Positions 1 through 7,443 of a DNA stretch of 64,000 bases are shown in pieces (position 1 is the first letter of the stretch; each line of letters starts with the position of its first letter). A model generated the notes under the pieces. That model searched no databases and had not been told where the DNA came from. It saw only the letters and a list, made by a program, of their open reading frames with translations. The DNA comes from Acidobacteriota bacterium (lineage in GTDB: Bacteria > Acidobacteriota > Terriglobia > Acidiferrales > UBA7541). Location of the stretch: positions 62,001-126,000 of the forward strand of contig PMES01000148.1 in the NCBI GenBank assembly GCA_003154775.1, in the 5' to 3' direction. The position numbers and the translations under genes were made by a program.

Positions 1-1
1 T

Positions 2-352
2 GAGCGTTTTGTACGATTCGGCCAGGGCCTGAAGCGCGGCGAGGACGTCCGGATCGGTCGTGGCAGGCTGTGCCGCGCAAAATTTGGCGATGGTGAACGC
101 CATCGCGGAAAGAAGCTGCGGCTGCCGGTGAACCATGTCCGAGGAAAGCCGGACGTCGAGGAGCGCTGCGTTCGCGGGAAGCGTGCGCGGATGCCGCTCT
201 TCGTAGCGCTGCGCGGAAAGCAGGTAGGCGCAGTCCGCGGGGCAGTCGATGCTGACTTCACGTTCCGTGCCGCAACACACCGCGCAGATTTTTTCCGCTT
301 TGGCTGGGCAAAAGCGGCCCGCCTTGCGTTTCTGACAAATTGGACAAGACAC
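2..352 (-). CDS. Cys-rich conserved hypothetical protein, 3' end cut by window edge
   Basis: I translated the reverse strand from a GTG at 352; an AGGGG ribosome site lies a few bases upstream. The visible 117 residues begin with a compact cysteine-rich segment (CPIC, then FCPA, then ICAVCC, then a later CPADC), which looks like a small zinc-binding module. An alanine-rich helical part follows. The gene runs off the left edge, so its C-terminus is unknown. The Cys pattern resembles a conserved acidobacterial protein of unknown function. No enzymatic role can be read. It stands just downstream of the ABC-2 permease gene on the same strand. Confidence 0.6.
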   Translation of the reverse strand, partial: MSCPICQKRKAGRFCPAKAEKICAVCCGTEREVSIDCPADCAYLLSAQRYEERHPRTLPANAALLDVRLSSDMVHRQPQLLSAMAFTIAKFCAAQPATTDPDVLAALQALAESYKTL

Positions 353-384
353 GAATGATCCCCTGGAGTGAGAAATTCAGGATA

Positions 385-1509
385 TCACGCCATGATGATT
401 TTGTTGTGGAAGCGGCGGGCCGCGATGATTAGCAGGGCCGCACCCATCAGGAAAAGTATCAGGGCGTCCGACCAGAGATGCACCCAGCCGGCGCCGCGCA
501 GGATGATGCCGCGAGTGATGTTGATGTAATAAGCGGCGGGCACAAGATAACTGAGGTAATAGAAAAACTTGGGCATCGTTTCGCGGGGAAAGATGTAACC
601 GGAGAAAAAGATGCTCGGGAGGATGGTAAGAAACGCGAGTTGCATGGCGTGAGCCTGGGACGTGGCTTTGCTGGAAATCAGGATACCCAGCGACAACGAA
701 ACGAAGAGGTACGGCAGCGAGAGAAACGCGAGCAGCAGGACATTGCCATGTATAGGCACGTCAAAAAGGAATCGCATCGCTACCAGCAGCATGCTCAGCT
801 CGAAGAAACCTATCACCAGATACGGAAGCAGCTTGCCGAGCAACAGTCCCATGGGGCGGACGGGAGTGACGAAGAGCTGCTCAAGCGTGCCGCGTTCCTT
901 TTCCCGCACGATGGAAAACGCGGTGAGAAAGGTCGTCACGTTTAACAGCAGAACCGCCACCAAACCGGGCAAAAAGAAATTGGGCGAACGCGAATCGGGA
1001 TTAAACAGAATTTTCGGGCGCATCTCCACCGGGAAAGCGGCATCGCTGTTGGCCAGGACGCGCCGCAACGATTCATCCAGTCCGATGGCGGTGGTGACAT
1101 TGATCGCCTGGCCCGCCACCGACGAATCGGAGCCGTCAATCAGCACCAGGACTTGCGCGCCGGTCTGGTGCAGCAACCGGTCGGAGTAATCCACGGGAAT
1201 CTTGACGCCCACGCGGCACTTGCCGGAAATGATCGCGTCATTCAGGTCCCGGTCGTTGTTGACATACCGGATGAGGTGGAAGGTGTCGGAATTCGTCAGC
1301 CGGTCGAGGAGTTCGCGGCTCTCGCGGTGCCCATCGGCATTGTAAACGACCGTGTTGATCTGGCGGATGTTCGTGTCGATGGCATAGCCAAGAAGGAACA
1401 TCTGCAGAATCGGAATGATCAGGGAAAAGAACAGCGTGGAGAAATCGCGGCGGATATGCAGGGATTCTTTGTAAAAGACGGCGCTGAATCCGCGGAAGAC
1501 GTTATTCAC
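385..1509 (-). CDS. ABC-2 type transporter permease
   Basis: Membrane subunit of a drug- or lipid-type ABC exporter of the YbhR/YhhJ class. It has one N-terminal membrane helix (about residues 25-45), a long extracytoplasmic stretch, then a block of five C-terminal helices. The ABC-2 coupling segment REKERGTLEQLFVTPV and the motif SGYIFPRETMP are visible. I chose the GTG at 1509 because AGGAGG lies seven bases upstream and the gene then overlaps the ATPase stop by eight bases, as in translational coupling. A longer start at 1560 is open but lacks such a site. The length (374 aa) matches the family. Last gene of the tetR-hlyD-ATPase-permease operon. Confidence 0.9.
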   Translation of the reverse strand: MNNVFRGFSAVFYKESLHIRRDFSTLFFSLIIPILQMFLLGYAIDTNIRQINTVVYNADGHRESRELLDRLTNSDTFHLIRYVNNDRDLNDAIISGKCRVGVKIPVDYSDRLLHQTGAQVLVLIDGSDSSVAGQAINVTTAIGLDESLRRVLANSDAAFPVEMRPKILFNPDSRSPNFFLPGLVAVLLLNVTTFLTAFSIVREKERGTLEQLFVTPVRPMGLLLGKLLPYLVIGFFELSMLLVAMRFLFDVPIHGNVLLLAFLSLPYLFVSLSLGILISSKATSQAHAMQLAFLTILPSIFFSGYIFPRETMPKFFYYLSYLVPAAYYINITRGIILRGAGWVHLWSDALILFLMGAALLIIAARRFHNKIIMA

Positions 1510-2473
1510 GGGAGGCCTCCTGCTGCGCCTGGTGCTTGCTGGTGAGCTCGACGAAAACATCTTCCAGGCTCGGAGCCAGCGGGCGAATCTCCGCGACGAC
1601 GATGTTTCTTTTCAGGAGTTCTTCGCGCAGCCCGTTCAGATCGTAGTGATCGTCAACCAGCGCGTGAATGGATTGCCCGTAAATGGTGGCGTTGCGCACG
1701 CCGGGAATTTCCCGCGCAAGACGCAGCGCGCGCGTTACCTGTGGCGTGGTGATCTCGATGCGCAGGGTGCCGGCGGGTTGCACATCGGGAAGCTCACGAA
1801 GCGAGTCGGGCGTCCCGTCGGCGATAAGTTTGCCGAAATAAATGTAGGCGACATGGCTGCAGCGCTCCGCTTCGTCCATGTAGTGCGTGGTGACGAAAAA
1901 GGTGATGCCATGGCCGGAGAGGTCGAAGAGCAGGTCCCAGAGCTGGCGGCGCGCCACCGGGTCAATGCCCGCCGTGGGCTCATCCAGAAAAACCAGCTTG
2001 GGCTCGTGCAGCATGGCGCAGCCGAGAGCGAGGCGCTGTTTCCATCCACCGGAAAGCTGCGAGGCCAGCCGATGGATATACGGGCCGAGGCCGTTGAGCT
2101 GAATGATTTCGTCCATGCGCTTGCGCAGATGGTCATTGGAAAGGCCGTAGATGCGGCCGTAAAAGGTAAGGTTTTCAGACACGGTGAGGTCGGTGTAGAG
2201 GCTGAAATTTTGCGACATGTAGCCGATGTTTTCGCGGACGGCCTCCGCGTCCTTGCTGACATCGAATCCCTCGACTTCGGCATGGCCTCCGCTGAGGGGC
2301 AACAGTCCGGTGAGCATCTTGATGACCGTGGTTTTGCCGCTGCCATTGGGGCCCAGAAACCCGAAGATTTCTCCCTTTTCCACGCGGAAGCTGACGTCGT
2401 TCACGGCGGCGAAGTTGCCGAAACGCCGGACCAGGTGCTGCGCGGAGATGGACGGCTGTGTTGAGGAGGTCAC
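1502..2473 (-). CDS. ABC transporter ATP-binding protein (YbhF/CcmA type)
   Basis: ATPase of the exporter encoded with the neighbouring permease and HlyD adaptor. It has Walker A GPNGSGKTT, signature LSGGWKQR, Walker B with FLDEPTAGIDP, and the switch histidine in TTHYMDEA. The C-terminal ~100 residues are the extension common in ABC-2 export ATPases. It starts with GTG three bases after the hlyD stop and ends inside the permease start, so the three genes are almost certainly co-transcribed. The length (323 aa) is normal for a single-domain subunit, unlike the double-domain YbhF of E. coli. Confidence 0.92.
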   Translation of the reverse strand: MTSSTQPSISAQHLVRRFGNFAAVNDVSFRVEKGEIFGFLGPNGSGKTTVIKMLTGLLPLSGGHAEVEGFDVSKDAEAVRENIGYMSQNFSLYTDLTVSENLTFYGRIYGLSNDHLRKRMDEIIQLNGLGPYIHRLASQLSGGWKQRLALGCAMLHEPKLVFLDEPTAGIDPVARRQLWDLLFDLSGHGITFFVTTHYMDEAERCSHVAYIYFGKLIADGTPDSLRELPDVQPAGTLRIEITTPQVTRALRLAREIPGVRNATIYGQSIHALVDDHYDLNGLREELLKRNIVVAEIRPLAPSLEDVFVELTSKHQAQQEASRE

Positions 2474-2476
2474 GAT

Positions 2477-3574
2477 TCAACTCGCAGCCGAAAGTTTCAC
2501 ATCCGCGGCCATGCCGGCGCGGACACGATGAGAGGAATCGTCAATACGGACCTTCACGCCGAAGACTTGGTGAACGCGCTCCTCAACGGTCTGCACATTG
2601 CGCGGCAGGAACTCGGCCTGTTGGTTGATCTGCTCGACCACGCCGGCAAAAGACTGGTTGGGAAAGGAATCCACGCGGATCTCGGCTTTCTGGCCGAGTT
2701 GCACGCGGCCAATCTGGGTTTCCGGGATGTAGATGCGCACGTAAATCTGATCGCGCTCCAGAAGCGTGGCGATGGGCGTGTTGGGGGCAATCAGATCGCC
2801 CGGGCGAACGTCCAGTACTTCGACCGAGGCGGCAGAGGGGGCGAGAACCTGCCGCTCGCGGAAACGCGCTTCATCGTAAGCGAGGACTGCGCGCGCGGCG
2901 GCAACGTCTTCGCGCCGGTTGCCGCGCTCGAATTTTTCGAGTGTGGCCTGCGTCTGATGATAGTGGGCTTCCGTGGCTGCAATTTCTTCAGGGCGGTAGC
3001 CGCGCTTTAATTCATCGAGCTTCTGCTGGGCGTTATCCTTCTGGGCCAGTGCCATCTTCCAGTTGGCTTCGGCAGTATCGCGCTGCTGCTTGGAGACGAG
3101 GTCTTTCGCGGCAAGTGCGTCGTAGCGCTGAAAATCGAGGTGCGTGCGTATCTCGTCCGCGGTGGCGCGGTCGAGATCGGCTTGCGCGGCGTCAATGTCC
3201 TCCTGGCGGTAGCCGTTCCTGCGCTGGTCGTACTCGGCTTTCGCCTGAGCCGCTGCGGCGCGGGCTTCGGCAATTTCCTCGGGACGGAAACCGCGCTCCG
3301 CCTTTTCCGCGTTGGCGCGCGATTGCGAAAGCGAAGCTTCTAACTCGCGATCATCAAACGTAATCAGCACTTGGCCCGGTTCCACGGAATCACCTTCCCG
3401 GACAAGGACTTTGTCGATGCGCCCCCCGACCTTCGAGCCGACGCGAATGTTGCGCGCCTCGACCGTGCCGGAGCCCTGCAACTGCGTCTGGTGATGGAAC
3501 CACCCCGTGGAATAGGCGCCCACGGCCGCGAGCGCGGCCACCACCACGACGACTAAAATGGGCTTGCGATTCAT
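2477..3574 (-). CDS. HlyD-family membrane fusion (periplasmic adaptor) protein
   Basis: Periplasmic adaptor linking the ABC-2 exporter to an outer-membrane channel. One N-terminal membrane anchor (about residues 5-25) is followed by a biotinyl-lipoyl-like segment (GSGTVEARNIRVGSKVGG), a long alpha-hairpin, and beta-barrel segments near the C-terminus. The hairpin carries four related turns: GFRPEEI, GYRQEDI, GYRPEEI and GNRREDV. The length of 365 aa fits the YbhG/HlyD_D23 group. It lies between the TetR gene and the ATPase in one transcript. The cargo cannot be read from sequence; drugs, lipids or solvents are all possible. Confidence 0.9.
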   Translation of the reverse strand: MNRKPILVVVVVAALAAVGAYSTGWFHHQTQLQGSGTVEARNIRVGSKVGGRIDKVLVREGDSVEPGQVLITFDDRELEASLSQSRANAEKAERGFRPEEIAEARAAAAQAKAEYDQRRNGYRQEDIDAAQADLDRATADEIRTHLDFQRYDALAAKDLVSKQQRDTAEANWKMALAQKDNAQQKLDELKRGYRPEEIAATEAHYHQTQATLEKFERGNRREDVAAARAVLAYDEARFRERQVLAPSAASVEVLDVRPGDLIAPNTPIATLLERDQIYVRIYIPETQIGRVQLGQKAEIRVDSFPNQSFAGVVEQINQQAEFLPRNVQTVEERVHQVFGVKVRIDDSSHRVRAGMAADVKLSAAS

Positions 3575-3587
3575 AAGATTGATCCTT

Positions 3588-4253
3588 TTACCTGAATACA
3601 GGAGTTACGGCGTCCGAACTCGAAAGGTTACGTGGCGTACGCGGTGATAGCCCAGACCAAATGATTTCAAACGCGGAATCCATGCGCGCTTGCAGGGACG
3701 AATCACCGTACAGCGACCAGATGAGCAAGGTGCCGAAGATCGTTTGGCGAAAAACCAAGGCAATTTCCGCGGCAGGAAGGTCGTCGCGGATCTCGCCGCG
3801 TCCCTGGCCGAGCTGAATCATCTCTGCGTGGAAGGCCAAGACGCGAGCCTGGAGGTCGAGCATGGCCTCGCGAACCTGGGAATTGGAAAGAAAGGCCTGA
3901 AGAAGGACGCGAATGATATCAGGATTGCGCACTGGTTCCTGTGTCATGAGCGCGGCAAGCGAGCGCATGAATTGGGGCATGGGCACGGACGTACGGCGAG
4001 CTTCATCGATGGCGAGACGGAGCTTTCCGAGTTGCATTTCGGCAAAGGCCAGGAGAATGTGGTCCTTGCTAGGGAAATAGTTGAAGAAAGTACCTTTGCC
4101 CAGGTCGGCGGCGTTGGTGATGTCTTCAACCGTGGTTTCGGCAAAACCTTGCTTGGCGAACAGGTCGAGGGCGGCCCGAAAAAGACGTTCGCGAAGCTCA
4201 ATGCTGTGACGTTCGCGGCGGTTGGAGGGGTGGGGGAGGGGAAGAATGGGCAT
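3588..4253 (-). CDS. TetR/AcrR-family transcriptional regulator
   Basis: Likely local repressor of the efflux operon, of which it is the first gene. The N-terminal helix-turn-helix reads LFAKQGFAETTVEDITNAADLGKGTFFNYF, a classical TetR DNA-binding domain, here quoted as the parts LFAKQGFAETTVEDI and GKGTFFNYF. The rest is an all-helical ligand and dimer domain. I start at the ATG at 4253 because GGAGG lies six bases upstream; the ATG at 4265 overlaps that site. The hlyD gene follows 13 bases after the stop. An inverted repeat just upstream (4273-4285) is a plausible operator. The inducer is unknown. Confidence 0.92.
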   Translation of the reverse strand: MPILPLPHPSNRRERHSIELRERLFRAALDLFAKQGFAETTVEDITNAADLGKGTFFNYFPSKDHILLAFAEMQLGKLRLAIDEARRTSVPMPQFMRSLAALMTQEPVRNPDIIRVLLQAFLSNSQVREAMLDLQARVLAFHAEMIQLGQGRGEIRDDLPAAEIALVFRQTIFGTLLIWSLYGDSSLQARMDSAFEIIWSGLSPRTPRNLSSSDAVTPVFR

Positions 4254-4272
4254 AATGACCTCCATTCATAAG

Positions 4273-4285
4273 TGACTATAGGTCA
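4273..4285. promoter_or_regulatory. Putative TetR operator, TGAC-N5-GTCA inverted repeat
   Basis: TGAC and GTCA half-sites are separated by five bases, and the symmetry extends one or two bases outward. The site is 20 bases upstream of the tetR start, where a repressor would cover the promoter of the tetR-hlyD-ABC operon. Spacing and position fit TetR autoregulation. No binding data are available. Confidence 0.5.
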
Positions 4286-4304
4286 TTTGGCCCTCAACGT
4301 CAAC

Positions 4305-4334
4305 AAAAAGAGCCCCGCAATCTGGCCGGGGCTC
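4305..4334 (-). terminator. Intrinsic terminator after the SYLF gene
   Basis: On the minus strand an eight-base-pair stem, GAGCCCCG with CGGGGCTC, is followed directly by five T residues. It lies 30 bases after the SYLF stop and before the tetR promoter, separating the two transcripts. Confidence 0.8.
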
Positions 4335-4363
4335 CAAGGCGGATCTTGAATGATAGGAAGGGG

Positions 4364-5071
4364 TTAGATTTCCTTGCCAGATGAACGGTTCTTGGGAGAC
4401 TTCTGGTTCAGATAGGAAATCATTTTTTGCGCTGAGGGAGGCACGGGCTCGACGCCCTTGAAGATGATGTCACCAGGGTCAATTCTCTTGCCGTAGAGGC
4501 TATCGTTGGCGCTATTGTCCGGGCGCACCGTGGAGCCGGCCAGGGAGATGCCGGCAAACAGCCCGCGCGCACGGGAGTAAGAGAGGATCTCCGCCCGCAG
4601 GGTGACGTCGGTGGAGGCTTCGGCGTTGCGTCCCTTGGGACCTGCCGCAGCAGAAGCATCGGCCCCAAGTTTCACCTTGCTGCTGAGGATGGACTTGGCG
4701 CCTCGCTCGTTCATGACCAGAAGCACGAAATCCGTGGCTTGCGCTCCGATCTGCAGACCGAAACTCCCGCCTTCCAGGGCCATCATCGTCGGTGCGCTCC
4801 AGGGCCCGGTGAAATTCTCACCGGTGCGGCAAGTCATGGCGCCGCGGCCATAGCTGCCGCCAAAGACGAACGCGGCCTTGACGACCGACGGGTAAACGAT
4901 GATGCAGTCGGCTTTGTCAATCAGGTCTTGGGGGATGTTGTCCGGGATATCCATGATCTCCTGGACCACCGTGCCGCAATTTTCCAGCCGCTCTTTTTCC
5001 TTCTTCTCATCCGCTTGCAGCGGGAGGGCGATGAGCGAATAAGCCAAGAGAATGGGAAAGATCTTTTTCAT
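4364..5071 (-). CDS. Exported SYLF (Ysc84) domain protein
   Basis: Lipid-binding SYLF-family protein, probably periplasmic. A signal peptide (MKKIFPILLAYSLIALPLQA) is followed by the SYLF fold: a conserved start with AECIIVYP-like DKADCIIVYPSVVKAAF, the glycine-rich GGSYGRGAMTCR, and GGSFGLQIGAQATDFVLLVMN. These are the usual landmarks of the family, called Ysc84 in eukaryotes, where it binds membranes. I start at 5071 because AAGGTGG is eight bases upstream; the in-frame ATG at 5104 would put 11 polar residues before the signal peptide. Single-gene transcript, with its own terminator downstream. The physiological role in bacteria is unclear. Confidence 0.88.
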   Translation of the reverse strand: MKKIFPILLAYSLIALPLQADEKKEKERLENCGTVVQEIMDIPDNIPQDLIDKADCIIVYPSVVKAAFVFGGSYGRGAMTCRTGENFTGPWSAPTMMALEGGSFGLQIGAQATDFVLLVMNERGAKSILSSKVKLGADASAAAGPKGRNAEASTDVTLRAEILSYSRARGLFAGISLAGSTVRPDNSANDSLYGKRIDPGDIIFKGVEPVPPSAQKMISYLNQKSPKNRSSGKEI

Positions 5072-5259
5072 GTGTTGCCACCTTCTTTGCTGTTGGGTTC
5101 CCATAGTTTATGACGAAATGGCCTGGGCGGCGGAATCGGCGAGTCGAAGCCAGCTCGAGGGAACCGTGCCTGCTCCGCCTCCGTGGAACTTCGCCGTAGG
5201 GAGCTCCCGCAGACTTTCGAATATACTTTCATGCGGTGGCTTTTGCCAATAGAGGAATT

Positions 5260-6834
5260 ATGAACCGAAAACCCGGAGTGGCGAGTCAATTGACATTTTG
5301 TTCCCTGGTGCTGCTCGCAACGTGGAGCGTTGCGGGCGAAGCGCGTCCGCAAAGTTTGCACGCGACGCGGCAAACCGTCGGGAAAGGCGGAGTAGCGCAG
5401 GAGAATAAGACGGGGGAGCGGTTCGCGGAGAGGGCCGAGAGCCTGGTGAGCGCGGCACCGGTAAACAAGGGGGAGTGGGGTTTGCTGGTGGTTGACGCGG
5501 CGACGGGAGAAACCCTCTACGAGAAAAACGCGGACAGGTACTTCACTCCGGCTTCCAACATGAAGCTGCTCACGACCGCGCTGGTGCTCGACAAGCTGGG
5601 GCCCGGCTTCCGATTCCGCACCACGGTGGAGACGCACGGCGCGATTGCGCAGGGAGTCCTTTCGGGCGACTTGATTCTCGTCGGGCGGGGCGACCCCAAT
5701 CTTTCCAATCGCAAATTTCCTTTTGACGTGAAAGAGGAGTTCGACGGGCCGCCGGAAAAAGTCCTGATCGAGCTGGCGGACCAGGTGGTGGCGCGCGGGG
5801 TGAAGGAAATCTCCGGGGACATCGTGGGGGATGACAGCTATTTTCCCCGCGATCGCTACCCCGATGGCTGGGAAATTGACGACATGGTGTGGGAGTATGG
5901 CGCAGCCATTTCCGCGATTGTGCTGGACGACAATACGGTCGCGTTGACGCTAACCCCGGGAGAGAAGCCCGGGGATCGCGTCGAGGGAGTGGTGGAACCA
6001 GCGACGCCCGATTTCGCGGTCAGGAATGAGGTCACGACCTCGGACAAGGCGGAGAAGGCGCACCTGACGCTGGTGCGGGATCCGGGCTCGAATATGGTGG
6101 TGGTGAGCGGCTCACTGCCGGCAAAGAGTGCGCCGCAAAAGCACGTGTTGGCGATTCAGGAGCCTGCGCAACACGCGGCGAGCACGCTGGCACGGCTGCT
6201 GGCGGACCGCGGGGTGAAATTCTGGGGAACAGTCAGGGCGAACCATGACCCCGACCCGGCGGAAGCCTCGCGCACAGTGCTGGCGGAGCATATGTCACTG
6301 CCGCTGGGGGACACGCTGAAGCTGGTGAACAAAATCAGCCAGAATCTGCACACCGAGATATTGTTGCGCACAGCGGCGCGGCAGCAGGGGCGCTGGGCCA
6401 AGTCGGACGATCTGCTGAAATTCCCCGAGGAGTTCTACGCCAAGGCCGGGATTGCGCCGGGCGATGTGGTGCAGGAGGATGGGTCAGGAATGTCGCGGCA
6501 CGACTTGGTGACACCGCGGGCCCTGGTGGCGTTGCTGCTGTATGCGCAAAAGCAATCCTGGTTTCCAGTCTACTTCGGTTCGTTGCCGGTGGCGGGAATC
6601 GATGGGACGCTCACGGACCGGATGAAGAAGGCCGGGATGATGGGAAGGATTCACGCGAAGACCGGCTCGGTCGAGCATGTGCAAACACTTTCCGGCTATG
6701 CCGATACGCCGGGCGGGAGGCGTCTGATTTTCTCGTTCTTGAGCAACAACGAGAGCGTGCAGGATCATGAGGTGCACGACGCGCTGGACGGATTGTGCAT
6801 GGCCATGGTGGAAGAATTTGACGTGAAGAAGTAA
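5260..6834 (+). CDS. dacB: D-alanyl-D-alanine carboxypeptidase/endopeptidase (PBP4 type)
   Basis: Low-molecular-mass class C penicillin-binding protein (peptidase family S13) that trims or cleaves peptidoglycan cross-links in the periplasm. A signal peptide occupies about residues 1-27. The catalytic motifs are in order: S99-N-M-K102 in TPASNMKLLTT, then SQN in NKISQNLHTE, then KTG in IHAKTGSVEHVQ. The long insert between the first two motifs is typical for PBP4. I start at 5260, preceded by AGAGGA at a good distance, rather than at 5236. The length of 524 aa is normal. The LOG-family gene follows 31 bases later in the same direction. Confidence 0.92.
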   Translation: MNRKPGVASQLTFCSLVLLATWSVAGEARPQSLHATRQTVGKGGVAQENKTGERFAERAESLVSAAPVNKGEWGLLVVDAATGETLYEKNADRYFTPASNMKLLTTALVLDKLGPGFRFRTTVETHGAIAQGVLSGDLILVGRGDPNLSNRKFPFDVKEEFDGPPEKVLIELADQVVARGVKEISGDIVGDDSYFPRDRYPDGWEIDDMVWEYGAAISAIVLDDNTVALTLTPGEKPGDRVEGVVEPATPDFAVRNEVTTSDKAEKAHLTLVRDPGSNMVVVSGSLPAKSAPQKHVLAIQEPAQHAASTLARLLADRGVKFWGTVRANHDPDPAEASRTVLAEHMSLPLGDTLKLVNKISQNLHTEILLRTAARQQGRWAKSDDLLKFPEEFYAKAGIAPGDVVQEDGSGMSRHDLVTPRALVALLLYAQKQSWFPVYFGSLPVAGIDGTLTDRMKKAGMMGRIHAKTGSVEHVQTLSGYADTPGGRRLIFSFLSNNESVQDHEVHDALDGLCMAMVEEFDVKK

Positions 6835-6865
6835 AGAGGTAGATACGGAAGCAGACAGGGAAGGC

Positions 6866-7438
6866 ATGAACGACGAACGGATCGTGACGGTATTTGGCAG
6901 TTCGCGCCCGGGCGAAGGCGAAGCGGATTATGCGGAGGCGCGCGAGTTGGGGCGCCGGCTGGCAGAGCGGGGCTTCGCGGTGTGCAGCGGCGGTTATGGC
7001 GGCGTGATGGAGGCGGCGTCGCGCGGCGCGAAAGAAGCCGGCGGAAAAACATACGGCGTGACCGCGGAATTTTTCGGCCGCAAGATAAATGAGTGGGTTG
7101 ACGTGGAAGTAAGAAAGAAGACCTGGGAAGAGCGGCTGTTTGAATTGATACGGCTGGCGGATGGGTTCGTGGCTTGCAAGGGCGGCACAGGCACCCTGGT
7201 GGAACTTGCGGTGGTTTGGGAGATGCTGAACAAATCCGTGATGGTGAGGAAACCCATTGCCGTGCTGGGAGATTTCTGGCAACCGATTCTGGAGCGGGTG
7301 GGGGAAGTGGAGCAGGGGCCGCGGGCGTCGAGTGGATCGCGGGCTTGGGGCGAGGCCAACGGGAAGATGGTGCACACTGCGGCCACGCCGGAAGAGGCGG
7401 CGAGTTATCTGGCTGAGGAAATGAAGAGAGGCAAGTAG
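6866..7438 (+). CDS. LOG-family protein (Rossmann nucleotide-binding)
   Basis: Member of the LOG/TIGR00725-like group of Rossmann-fold proteins, some of which hydrolyse nucleoside monophosphates (cytokinin riboside 5'-monophosphate phosphoribohydrolase). The N-terminus reads VTVFGSSRPGEGE, then CSGGYGGVMEAASRGAKEAGG, then the phosphate-loop region CKGGTGTLVELAVVWEML. The canonical PGGxGTxxE motif appears as KGGTGTLVE, so the GGTGT and the glutamate are kept but proline is replaced by lysine. The length (190 aa) is normal. It sits between dacB and mutS2, five bases before mutS2. The substrate is not predictable. Confidence 0.82.
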   Translation: MNDERIVTVFGSSRPGEGEADYAEARELGRRLAERGFAVCSGGYGGVMEAASRGAKEAGGKTYGVTAEFFGRKINEWVDVEVRKKTWEERLFELIRLADGFVACKGGTGTLVELAVVWEMLNKSVMVRKPIAVLGDFWQPILERVGEVEQGPRASSGSRAWGEANGKMVHTAATPEEAASYLAEEMKRGK

Positions 7439-7443
7439 AGAGA

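Noticed and set aside
5126-5205. tRNA-like stretch on the minus strand (GGCTTCGACTCGCC resembling a T-arm, with a partly matching acceptor end)
   Set aside because: The G53-C61 pair of the T-arm is lost, the distance to the opposite acceptor end is too short for a tRNA, and no anticodon arm can be drawn.
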